5,931 nucleotides of DNA from the NCBI GenBank assembly GCA_021827885.1, contig JAKAUD010000192.1, positions 1-5,931 of the forward strand, read 5' to 3'. The position numbers and the translations under genes are program-made. The notes below the pieces were generated by a model, which saw only the letters and a list, made by a program, of their open reading frames with translations, was not told the DNA's origin and did no database searches. This DNA comes from Thermoplasmata archaeon (GTDB lineage Archaea > Thermoplasmatota > Thermoplasmata > Thermoplasmatales > Thermoplasmataceae). Of the stretch, positions 1 through 5,931 are shown piece after piece; within the stretch, counting starts at the first letter, position 1; every line of letters starts with the position of its first letter.

Positions 1-2360
1 ACCAATATGGAGCTGACACCTATGTAGTTCGGATAACCCAAATATGAATTAGCGAATAGGGAAAGCGTGAGACCTTTGATAACCTGAGGTTCTGTGAGAA
101 CGGGTTTTCCGTCAACAAAGAGAATGCCAAGACCATCTTCCACCGTAAACACCACGGTAAAATTCCCATTACTCACATTCTGTGATATAGTTCCTCCGTA
201 ATAGAACGTTTGATTTGGAGGATTTCTTAAAAATAACTGCCAGTAATAAGAGAAGGAACTATTATTTTTGCTTGTAGGTATCATTCTTATTCCTATGTTC
301 ATAAAGCTGTTTCCGATCACAAAGATCACTGGATTCTTTGTATAATCGCTATAGTTATAAAAATCCAGAGTCTTTACAGTTATCCTCATACCAACCGTAA
401 AATTCAATGCTGCAGGCAATCCAGTAAAATTGGGATATTCAGAGTTCCCGGGCTCTCTATCAACCAGGAGGGAACCGTTCACAAACGAATACTCGGATGG
501 AGTTAACTGAACCTTCACTTCAATGAGGCTGAGGGCAAGCTGTCCGTCAGGTCTTTTGATCGAATATATTGGGACTACTCCATAGCCCTCGCCCGCAAGC
601 TCCTTTTCCACCACCGCTTCCTGGGTTGTAACTATGAGGGAAGTCCGGTTGAAGGTGACGTATTGAAGACTGTACAGAGGATAAGTAGTACTGATCTTCC
701 CTCCTGAGTAATAGTAAAAGTAATCCGTAAAGACTCCAGAGTAATAGTAATAGTTGAAAGTCGATGCCTGGCTTCCCCACACTGTGGAGTTGTTGAAGAA
801 GCCTGCGGAATAGATGTATATTGGGGCTCCGTTTCCATTACTGGCAGAAGAGAAAAGATAATCTTCAGCGATGCTGGAAACCACCGCTATCTGCGGAAGG
901 CCGTAGAATACCCCCCATTGAGAGTTCGGGTCGTTTACTGTCCTGTCAGGGTGTTCTACAAAATAGAAATACCCGAAGACGGACGACGAAACCAAAAGTG
1001 CAGCTATAAATATGGAAATAATTATCTTTCTGCCTCTTTTGAAATGCAGACCTTTAGTTTCTGATATAATCAAGCGGTCATTTTTCCTTTCTCTCGACGT
1101 ATTCGCAGTTTCCCTATTTCTGACAAGTGACCTCTCCCTAAGTACCGCAAGGAACATGAAGAATCCAGAGGCAGAAATTATGTTTAGTGAAGGAAGTGCT
1201 GAAATGAAGTTAATGGACCAGGGGACAAGGTTTGTAAGCGAATATATGCTAACTTCCACTGGCGATGTGAGTGCCCACACAAGAAAAAAGAAGAACGGGA
1301 ATTTGGAAACATCCTTGGGTGATATCCTAAAAGCTCTATAAATGAAGTATATCAACCCGAAATAGAAGAATGGAAGCTCTGCGTACAGCAGTGCACCTGC
1401 ATGGGCTACGCCAACGCTTGGGTCAGGTCCGCCGTTAACAAACAGGGCTATTGGTGAGAAATAAATTACGTATTTCTCTAAAAATATCGGAAGGCCACGG
1501 ATTCCTTCAGAGATAAATATGTTGTTAGAACTAAAGTACAAACTGCTGTTCAGTGGCGTGTAGTGGATATTTGATGCCATGTACAACTTATCTACCTCAC
1601 CTAAACCAAACACGAACAAGAGTACCGCGATTAGTGGCACAAAAGCAAAAATTGCAGTCCTCTTGATCAACGAAAGATGTCCAGCCGAAAACTTAAAGCC
1701 CCATAACAGGAGCAGGACGAGCAAAATTACGCCCGTGAATGTTGTCTGGTTGGAAAAGATTCCGTCGATAACCATACCAAAGATTAATATGCCCACTGTG
1801 AGTCGAAGATACCTCTTTTTGTGCACTCCGTTCAGTATAAGATAGGCTCCAAGGGAAAGCCAAAAAAGTGAAACAAGGGGCTGTTGCATATAAAATGCCC
1901 GAGACGCCTCTATACCGAGAGGGCTCAGAGCTGCGAGTAAGGATGCAAGTAGGGAAACATTTTTGGCGAAGAATTCTCTCGATATCATGTATGTAAGGGG
2001 TATGAGAAGTAGACCAAAGACCGCACCAGGCAGCCTTCCAGATAGGGTACTTGGACCCAGAGTTTTAATGCTTAGCAAAAGGCCGTCAAACAAAATTTCA
2101 AGATATGTCGTTATCGTAACCGTACGATACAATAGTGAGAAACCATCTATGAATTTTAGAGTTCCAGACCAGGGAACTGCTTCGTCAGACCAGACCCCAG
2201 GCGGGACCGCACCGAGGAATGCAAATCTGAACACGGCACCTACAATTACTATAACAATGATGTACCTGTTGTCAGATAGAAATGCATTTATTCCAGTAAA
2301 TGCGACCATCATCTGGCGCCGCATAATGCCTTTGCCATCATCACGTTCTTTTGGTTCCAT
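1..2360 (-). CDS. GT39/PMT-like membrane glycosyltransferase with outer lectin-like C-terminal part, truncated
   Basis: The frame is open for all 786 visible codons and runs off the left edge. The first ATG (2360) is taken as the start; M13, M17 and M18 are alternatives, and none has a clear ribosome site. A short charged N-terminus leads into TM1 (33-50). Then follows the outer-loop motif PPGVWSDEAVPW with D59 and E60, the acidic pair typical of GT-C enzymes. SGRLPGAVFGLLLIPLTYMI (107-126) and the ALSPLGIEASRAFY segment (144-157) match the PMT_2/GT39 pattern, and a later outer loop has NGGPDPSVGVAHAG (from 309). About a dozen hydrophobic segments end with a final helix at 446-467. Beyond it lie over 300 extracytoplasmic residues with around ten N-x-S/T sequons. 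From about 645 this part looks like a ConA/LamG-type beta-sandwich (LNFTVGMRITVK, and ILFVDGKPVL around 746-755). The family uses polyprenyl-phosphate sugars outside the membrane. The acceptor is unknown, and the sandwich assignment is by eye. Confidence 0.85.
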   Translation of the reverse strand, partial: MEPKERDDGKGIMRRQMMVAFTGINAFLSDNRYIIVIVIVGAVFRFAFLGAVPPGVWSDEAVPWSGTLKFIDGFSLLYRTVTITTYLEILFDGLLLSIKTLGPSTLSGRLPGAVFGLLLIPLTYMISREFFAKNVSLLASLLAALSPLGIEASRAFYMQQPLVSLFWLSLGAYLILNGVHKKRYLRLTVGILIFGMVIDGIFSNQTTFTGVILLVLLLLWGFKFSAGHLSLIKRTAIFAFVPLIAVLLFVFGLGEVDKLYMASNIHYTPLNSSLYFSSNNIFISEGIRGLPIFLEKYVIYFSPIALFVNGGPDPSVGVAHAGALLYAELPFFYFGLIYFIYRAFRISPKDVSKFPFFFFLVWALTSPVEVSIYSLTNLVPWSINFISALPSLNIISASGFFMFLAVLRERSLVRNRETANTSRERKNDRLIISETKGLHFKRGRKIIISIFIAALLVSSSVFGYFYFVEHPDRTVNDPNSQWGVFYGLPQIAVVSSIAEDYLFSSASNGNGAPIYIYSAGFFNNSTVWGSQASTFNYYYYSGVFTDYFYYYSGGKISTTYPLYSLQYVTFNRTSLIVTTQEAVVEKELAGEGYGVVPIYSIKRPDGQLALSLIEVKVQLTPSEYSFVNGSLLVDREPGNSEYPNFTGLPAALNFTVGMRITVKTLDFYNYSDYTKNPVIFVIGNSFMNIGIRMIPTSKNNSSFSYYWQLFLRNPPNQTFYYGGTISQNVSNGNFTVVFTVEDGLGILFVDGKPVLTEPQVIKGLTLSLFANSYLGYPNYIGVSSIL

Positions 2361-2385
2361 CCGGCACAGTTTATCTTCAGGCAAT

Positions 2386-3456
2386 TTAACGCACCCTGTA
2401 TCTGATGTACAATGCAATAATGAATGTATACCTTAATGATTTTGACCTGCATTTAGAGAAAAACAGTATCAGCTTTTTCAAAAGAACAACAGAAGCAGGA
2501 TCAGGATATTCCTTTTTGAGAACTCTAATAACCTCACCATTTTCTGGAAGATCACCAAAAATCAGTAACGTAAGGTAGTTCAAGAACATGGCCTTTCTTT
2601 CGAGGGCCTCAATAAGTGTCCCTTCGGCTAGTCTGTAGTGTATTACTCTATCGTCCACATCTATTTTGGATCTATTCTTCTTGAAACTCATATATTCTTT
2701 AATGGGAATAACGGTATCTAAATGAACAGCACTCTGATGAACAGTGTATCTTGCCAACCTTTTAGGGGTAACTATTATTTTTCCTTTTATTATTAACGTG
2801 TAATAATAAGGGAGTACATCAATGACAAAAATCCCGCCAACAAGCATGTCTTCTATACCAAGTATAACATCTCTAGAGAAGCAGGCGTTTAAGGGTATCA
2901 CGAAGCCAGGTCTCATTAGAAGAGCCTTTTCTTGCTTCTCGTGTGGGGTTCCATCTATTATCATTTCCTCTCTCTGATGGAGAAGGTCATACTTTTCATA
3001 ATAACTCCTATTCCTCCTGATGAATCGTCTGTCTACCTCCTCATCTTCGTAGTAAAAGTCACAGTCGTGAATAAGAAGTTTTAAATCAGGGTAAGCCGTA
3101 AAATACTTGTATACCTCCTCCAGCTTGTTTTCATAAAAAATATCATCATCATCCAGTACTGCGATTATATTTCCAGTTGATACATCAAAAGCTTCTTTGA
3201 CTCTCTCAGACTTGCTAATTCCTTTGTTGTAGAGGGAGATCACCCCATTCATCCTGAGAAAAGAATCTACATGTGGGTCCTCAAAATTCTTAATGACCAA
3301 GATCTCGTATTTGTCTCTCCGCAAAGTTTGATTTAATACTGATTTGACAGCTCTTAAATAATAGTCCCTACGGTCAAATACTGGTATTATTACACTAATT
3401 TCCACTTTTTCACTTGGAGATTGGCTATTAACTGCGTTCTGGAGAGTTCCATTCAT
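2386..3456 (-). CDS. GT2-family glycosyltransferase (GT-A fold)
   Basis: A complete 356-residue enzyme, predicted to transfer a sugar from a nucleotide donor with inversion, in the cytoplasm or at the inner membrane face. The GT-A core opens with ISVIIPVFDRRDYYLRAVKS (20-39) followed by VLNQTL. Then come NKGISKSERVKEAF (77-90) and the metal- and donor-binding acidic cluster GNIIAVLDDDDIF (95-107, DXD-type at 102-105). Residues 184-194 (GFVIPLNACFS) and the late YTVHQSAVH (237-245) match the acceptor side and the conserved Y..H..S region of the family. The last 80 residues are helical and basic without a clear membrane anchor. No predicted membrane helix marks it as a polyprenyl-phosphate glycosyl synthase, although making the lipid-linked donor for the neighbouring GT-C protein is one possible role. 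It has its own TATA box and is followed after 25 bp by the GT39-like gene, so the two are probably one operon. Confidence 0.9.
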   Translation of the reverse strand: MNGTLQNAVNSQSPSEKVEISVIIPVFDRRDYYLRAVKSVLNQTLRRDKYEILVIKNFEDPHVDSFLRMNGVISLYNKGISKSERVKEAFDVSTGNIIAVLDDDDIFYENKLEEVYKYFTAYPDLKLLIHDCDFYYEDEEVDRRFIRRNRSYYEKYDLLHQREEMIIDGTPHEKQEKALLMRPGFVIPLNACFSRDVILGIEDMLVGGIFVIDVLPYYYTLIIKGKIIVTPKRLARYTVHQSAVHLDTVIPIKEYMSFKKNRSKIDVDDRVIHYRLAEGTLIEALERKAMFLNYLTLLIFGDLPENGEVIRVLKKEYPDPASVVLLKKLILFFSKCRSKSLRYTFIIALYIRYRVR

Positions 3457-3462
3457 TGAATG

Positions 3463-3486
3463 TCACACTCCGTAATAGGTTTTCAT
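3463..3486 (-). promoter_or_regulatory. Seven-codon mini-ORF in the GT2 leader
   Basis: Within the predicted leader, an ATG at 3486 opens a seven-codon frame (MKTYYGV) that ends with TGA six bases before the GT2 start codon. GGAG stands 3 nt before this ATG (3490-3493), a short but possible ribosome site. The GGAG that would serve the GT2 gene is contained in the last codons of the mini-ORF. If the mini-ORF is translated, its ribosomes would cover or clear the GT2 ribosome site, so a coupling or attenuating role is conceivable. Such a short frame could easily be chance. Confidence 0.25.
3468..3471 (-). promoter_or_regulatory. Ribosome binding site candidate for GT2
   Basis: GGAG lies 11 nt upstream of the ATG at 3456, which is longer than the usual 5-8 nt. 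An in-frame TGA at 3463-3465 excludes any earlier start, and no later ATG precedes the GT-A core, so the ATG at 3456 stands despite the spacing. Confidence 0.35.
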
Positions 3487-3517
3487 GATCTCCATTAGCT
3501 AGCATTAATGTATGGAA

Positions 3518-3525
3518 TATTTAAA
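3518..3525 (-). promoter_or_regulatory. TATA box for the GT2/GT39 unit
   Basis: Read on the minus strand, the sequence is AAGG-TTTAAATA-TTCC, a good archaeal TATA element with a purine-rich BRE-like upstream flank. With usual archaeal spacing, transcription would begin near 3493-3500. This gives a leader of roughly 40 nt before the GT2 ATG at 3456. The box begins only about 10 bp beyond the stop of the transposase remnant, so this promoter lies at or inside the former end of the insertion element. Confidence 0.6.
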
Positions 3526-3535
3526 CCTTAACTCT

Positions 3536-4047
3536 TCAATTTTTACGTAATGTCTCAGTGTCAATATTGAGACTTTCCACCAGTTCCCTTGACTTCTTTG
3601 GTATCTCCTCTAGAAACTCCTGCTTTCCCATATCATGGACCTTTATCCTGGAGAGTATGAGAATAACTTCCCTGACGCTGTACTTCCTGTCAATCGGTTC
3701 AATATTTGGAAACAAAGGTACAGTTAAAGAAGGCTCAGAAACATATGGGTCGAGAGCATCGTGTTATCGAGCAGGTATGGCCTGTCAGCATCAATTTAGT
3801 TCTTCAGTACGCTGAGTGCACGTCCCACATACTCCATCTTCTCGTACAACATATATGTCATCAGGAACGTTATTGAGACCTGAAAGGAGATGTATCATTC
3901 CGAAATTCCTTGAATGATCACCATAAGATTTCTTGCTGATCTTCCATACTGGATTCTCACGAGGTAATCCTTGTCCTCCTCAATTTTGGCTACATCGTCC
4001 TCATAAGCATAAGCGCTATCTCCTGTCTGAAAGAGCACTGAGATCTT
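3536..4047 (-). pseudogene. IS4-superfamily (IS1634-like) transposase remnant
   Basis: The C-terminal half of a DDE transposase is scattered over two frames. In order: DSAYAYEDDVAKIEEDKDYL and VRIQYG in one frame (4020 to about 3945); a shift into GMIHLLSGLNNVPDDIY (to about 3855); a return to the first frame for YEKMEYVGRALSVLKN, an in-frame TAA (3796-3798), then IDADRPYLLDNTMLSTHMF ending at a TAA (3724-3726); and finally TVPLFPNIEPIDRKYSVREV through EIPKKSRELVESLNID to a TGA at 3536-3538 in the second frame. The tail and the DADRxYL-type segment are typical of this family. The Y-(2)-R-(3)-E-(6)-K signature is recognisable as Y..M...G......K, so both the arginine and the catalytic glutamate are lost. 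The N-terminal catalytic part is absent or unrecognisable. The element is dead and old. Its 5' limit is approximate, and no terminal inverted repeats could be assigned. Confidence 0.75.
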
Positions 4048-4259
4048 AAGTAATATTCAGGAAGGTATTAGGTGGTACGAGATTGTCTCGCGGATCTTAA
4101 GCGTATAATATGCTCTTCTCTATATTCTGTGATATAGAAACTGAGGAAAGGGAACCCGTAGTGTGAACCATCCCCCCTATGAAAGTGGACGAACACGTAG
4201 CTATATATGCGATGAATCAACAGTATTATTATTGCGTTCTCCTTCCATCTGTCAAGAAT

Positions 4260-4278
4260 CTTTTTGCGACGCAAAAAG
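4260..4278. repeat. Perfect 19-bp palindrome
   Basis: The sequence CTTTTTGCG-A-CGCAAAAAG has perfect 9-bp arms around a single central base. It lies 68 bp beyond the stop of the GT4 gene and upstream of the IS remnant. As RNA the minimal loop would disturb the inner pairs, but a shorter stem with a 3- to 5-nt loop is possible. In both directions the outer arm ends in a run of five T or A, so it could act as a terminator hairpin with a T-tract on either strand. A binding site for a dimeric protein, or an end of a mobile element, are alternatives. I see no second copy in the window. Confidence 0.6.
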
Positions 4279-4303
4279 CAAAGAGAAAGGCTCGCTCGAA
4301 AAA
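4260..4303 (-). terminator. Candidate T-rich termination zone after the GT4 gene
   Basis: On the minus strand, downstream of the GT4 stop, the transcript would run through three pyrimidine-rich stretches: CCTTTTTCG (about 4297-4305), CCTTTCTCTTTGC, and CTTTTTGCG entering the palindrome. Archaeal RNA polymerase commonly stops at such oligo-T tracts, with or without a hairpin. This would separate the GT4 unit from the GT2/GT39 unit, which has its own TATA box. The call rests on base composition and position only. Confidence 0.3.
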
Positions 4304-4345
4304 GGTGTGAAATACAATATTAACTGTCAGAACTCTGTAGAGTGT

Positions 4346-5503
4346 CTAGGGGCGATATGCCATAACTCTGGTTATCATCTCTGTGTATTTGTCTATAGAT
4401 GTTTTTGTGTTAAATATTCTTTTAGCTTCAGAGCTACGGTTGATTTTCCCTTCAAAAAAATTTCCCGGATTTGACCTCCATTGATCATAATAATCCAGAA
4501 TATCATTACCTATCTTTCTTGCGCTAAAACCTGATATCCTTCCCCAATCTATTGAGCTCCCGAGAATGTCTGAGGGACCAGCCACTGGCGTAGAGATAAC
4601 AGGTAGACCAGCAAAAAGAGCTTCCAGCACGGAGATACTGAAAGGTTCTGCGTTAGAAGTCAGGAGTAGCAGATTCGCATTAGCCAGTTCTTTGATCTTC
4701 CTTTCCTCTGAAACAAACTCGATGTAATCCAGCCAATGGATATTCTTAAGCATCGAGGAGTCCTTTCCGCTACCTATCACAGTAAATGAGACATCGTGAT
4801 TATTCTTCGTAACATATCTTGATACCCTAATTAGTCTCTTGATTCCCTTTTGAAAGTTTTCGATCCTTCCTATAAACAGGACGGTAAAGCGAGAATCGTT
4901 TCTGCCGACGGAATACCGTTCCGGTTCTACCCCATTTCCTATTAAAAATATCCTATCTGACGGAATACCAGCATTTATCAGCTTCCGCCTCTGGAATTTG
5001 TTCAAAACTTGAAAAAAGTTATTCCCTCTTTGTAGTAGTCTACTTATCAGATGTAGCTGGATCCTCATATACAACTGATATGCCCCTATTACAGGGTGTG
5101 AAATCCTGAACTTATCCATGCCTATACCATGCATAAGAAATATATTCTTTGAATCAGAGCAGTTCAACTCCTTCATCTGTTTCCTACTTGGAAGCCTCCA
5201 TATCACAATCAGGTTGATCGAATGCTTGCTGAGACTTTCCTTGAACGGCATTGAGTGAAAGAATAGCTGTCCGAATTTTCCCAACTTCTGAAACTTAATT
5301 CTCTGAAATTTTATACCGACCTTCTCTAGAAAACTGTCGTCAACTCTGAAAGGACCAGTGAAGGATTCATTCTCATAAATTGTGTTTTTAAAACCCGAAT
5401 TAATCAATCCCTTTGAAATTTTTATTAAAAATATTTCTCCACCGCCATAGAATCTCAGAGATGATGGGAGAAATAACCCTAATTCCGCTTCGCTATCGTA
5501 CAT
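4346..5503 (-). CDS. GT4-family glycosyltransferase (GT-B fold)
   Basis: This is predicted to be a retaining glycosyltransferase that moves a sugar from a nucleotide donor to a growing glycan in the cytoplasm or at the inner membrane face. I start at the ATG at 5503 (385 aa), because GGGG sits 4 nt upstream and the first beta strand (LGLFLPSS) follows directly. An in-frame GTG at 5518 would add five residues but lacks a ribosome site. Numbering from the GTG, the visible family marks are the N-terminal loop FYGGGEIF (23-30), the linker and donor region IGNGVEPERYS (193-203), FIGRIENFQKGIKRLI (215-230), a VIGSG strand (247-251), and the EX7E motif with E291 and E299 (EPFSISVLEALFAGLPVIS). The length is normal for GT4 and no lesion is visible. 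It probably belongs to the same transcript as the glycosyltransferase upstream. Downstream is an intergenic region with T-rich tracts and a palindrome. The family call is firm, but the substrate is not known. Confidence 0.9.
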   Translation of the reverse strand: MYDSEAELGLFLPSSLRFYGGGEIFLIKISKGLINSGFKNTIYENESFTGPFRVDDSFLEKVGIKFQRIKFQKLGKFGQLFFHSMPFKESLSKHSINLIVIWRLPSRKQMKELNCSDSKNIFLMHGIGMDKFRISHPVIGAYQLYMRIQLHLISRLLQRGNNFFQVLNKFQRRKLINAGIPSDRIFLIGNGVEPERYSVGRNDSRFTVLFIGRIENFQKGIKRLIRVSRYVTKNNHDVSFTVIGSGKDSSMLKNIHWLDYIEFVSEERKIKELANANLLLLTSNAEPFSISVLEALFAGLPVISTPVAGPSDILGSSIDWGRISGFSARKIGNDILDYYDQWRSNPGNFFEGKINRSSEAKRIFNTKTSIDKYTEMITRVMAYRP

Positions 5504-5507
5504 GTTT

Positions 5508-5511
5508 CCCC
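5508..5511 (-). promoter_or_regulatory. Ribosome binding site deciding the GT4 start
   Basis: GGGG, preceded by AGT, lies 4 nt before the ATG at 5503. It lies inside the five-codon extension that would exist if translation began at the GTG at 5518, and the GTG has only AAAAATCTGG before it. The ATG is therefore the better start. The match to an archaeal anti-SD partner is short, so this is moderate evidence. Confidence 0.4.
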
Positions 5512-5569
5512 ACTGCACCCAGATTTTTGAGGTTCAATAACTTTTTCTCAGCAACACTCTGTCGTCTTT

Positions 5570-5931
5570 TCACGATGAAAAGGTGTGGATAATTTTACTC
5601 ATTTTTTCTTTCCCTAAGTTAATAAGTTCGTCTAGATCATTTTCTGCGTACCTTATTCTCGGCTCCCACAAAAAGTCTCTTATAGCATTCTCCAAGCTTT
5701 CACTGCTATCCCTCGGGATAAAATCAACATTTACATCAATTGTTCTGGCAATTTCCCTTAGTTCTTCTATGTCATATGCCAAAATCTTTATGCAGTAGAG
5801 ACGGGCCACGTTCATAACAGCAGAGTATCCGCCTGCTGCGTTATATGGGAGGATAAGAATATCTGAATTTATGAACAGTTCAGGCACCAATTCCTCTTCA
5901 GGGTTTTCAATGAAAGAGAATATCCCTGGGT
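5570..5931 (-). CDS. GT-B glycosyltransferase (GT4-like), C-terminal end only
   Basis: The right window edge cuts this gene. The frame stays open to the edge, giving 119 visible codons before a TGA stop; no start is visible. An in-frame TTG at 5890 is not a convincing start, because the reading continues upstream without interruption. The visible part resembles the nucleotide-sugar-binding C-terminal lobe of GT4-type enzymes: a strand with LPY, a glycine-rich turn (AAGGYSAVMN), a helix, a strand (KILAYD), then ELREIA, followed by FIPRDSSESLENAIRDFL, the usual late segment where such proteins loop back. Cytoplasmic transfer of a sugar from a nucleotide donor is expected from the family. The second glutamate of the EX7E motif appears to be replaced by asparagine (VMN rather than VLE), as in some GT4 subgroups. 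The next gene starts 66 bp downstream with no clear promoter or terminator between them, so co-transcription is likely. The sugar and acceptor are unknown. Confidence 0.8.
   Translation of the reverse strand, partial: PGIFSFIENPEEELVPELFINSDILILPYNAAGGYSAVMNVARLYCIKILAYDIEELREIARTIDVNVDFIPRDSSESLENAIRDFLWEPRIRYAENDLDELINLGKEKMSKIIHTFSS

Larger units (their letters stand above)
4048..4345. other. Intergenic stretch with no recognised gene
   Basis: About 300 bp between the GT4 stop and the recognisable transposase remnant. The minus strand holds a 68-codon open frame (4068-4274). Its only start is a TTG with no ribosome site, and its first codons overlap the palindrome. The product (with IYSYVFVHFHRGDG and a later YREEHIIRLRSARQS) matches nothing I know. 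It may be the N-terminal debris of the transposase, but I cannot align it. A 9-bp direct repeat, GATCTTAAG, occurs at 4042-4050 and 4093-4101. I do not annotate a gene here. Confidence 0.4.

Noticed and set aside
1012..1341. Plus-strand open frame of 109 codons
   Set aside because: It is antisense to the membrane domain of the GT39-like gene, with no ribosome site or family similarity.
1963..2436. Plus-strand open frame of 157 codons
   Set aside because: It lies antisense to the GT39-like gene and the end of GT2. Its product has no recognisable domain and composition typical of a reverse-strand shadow.
3493..3510. CATTAGCTAGCATTAATG in the GT2 leader region as an operator
   Set aside because: Only the central six bases are palindromic and the flanks are a direct rather than inverted repeat; it is too short and AT-rich to stand above chance.
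3558..3815. Plus-strand open frame of 85 codons in the GT2 to GT4 gap
   Set aside because: The opposite strand there reads as decayed transposase with recognisable blocks, so this frame is its shadow.
4332..4343. Small inverted repeat ACTCT-GT-AGAGT just after the GT4 stop
   Set aside because: Five-base arms with a two-base loop are weak, and no T-run follows directly, so it is not a credible terminator by itself.
4163..4474. Plus-strand open frame of 103 codons overlapping the GT4 3' end
   Set aside because: It overlaps the strong GT4 gene on the opposite strand and has no domain or ribosome site.
5519..5569. Promoter between the two GT4-like genes
   Set aside because: The gap contains only AAAAAGTTATTGAA, a poor TATA match, and its short length fits read-through from the upstream gene.

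Overview
The window looks like archaeal chromosomal DNA. The clues are a TATA-type promoter (TTTAAATA) ahead of one gene, frequent AGA/AGG arginine and ATA isoleucine codons, a mid-to-low GC content (about 40% by eye), and an archaeal-style GT-C membrane glycosyltransferase. An acidophilic Thermoplasmata-like host is my best guess from style alone. No marker gene in the window fixes the lineage.

Every supportable gene lies on the minus strand and is described here in transcription order, right to left. At the right edge (5570 to beyond 5931) is the C-terminal end of a GT-B fold glycosyltransferase. It is followed 66 bp later by a complete GT4-type glycosyltransferase (4346-5503). Next comes about 0.9 kb without an intact gene. 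It holds a perfect 19-bp palindrome (4260-4278), an unassigned stretch, and the decayed C-terminal half of an IS4-superfamily (IS1634-like) transposase (about 3536-4047). A TATA box directly beyond the transposase stop precedes a two-gene unit: a GT2 glycosyltransferase (2386-3456) and, 25 bp later, a large GT39/PMT-like membrane glycosyltransferase (2360 to beyond position 1). The start of the latter is in the window, but its end is cut off by the left edge. This last frame occupies 40% of the window and is open without a stop for all 786 visible codons.

Together the intact genes form a surface-glycan locus. The soluble GT4 and GT2 enzymes would build a sugar chain on a cytoplasmic, probably lipid-linked acceptor from nucleotide sugars. 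The GT-C protein would act on the outer face of the membrane with a polyprenyl-phosphate-linked donor. It also carries an outer C-terminal part of over 300 residues, rich in N-glycosylation sequons, that ends in what looks like a concanavalin/LamG-like beta-sandwich. The acceptor and sugar identities cannot be read from the sequence.

I see no tRNA, rRNA, CRISPR array or origin. The strongest points for follow-up are the GT-C/lectin-like fusion, the IS remnant abutting a glycan promoter, the palindrome, and a seven-codon mini-ORF in the GT2 leader.
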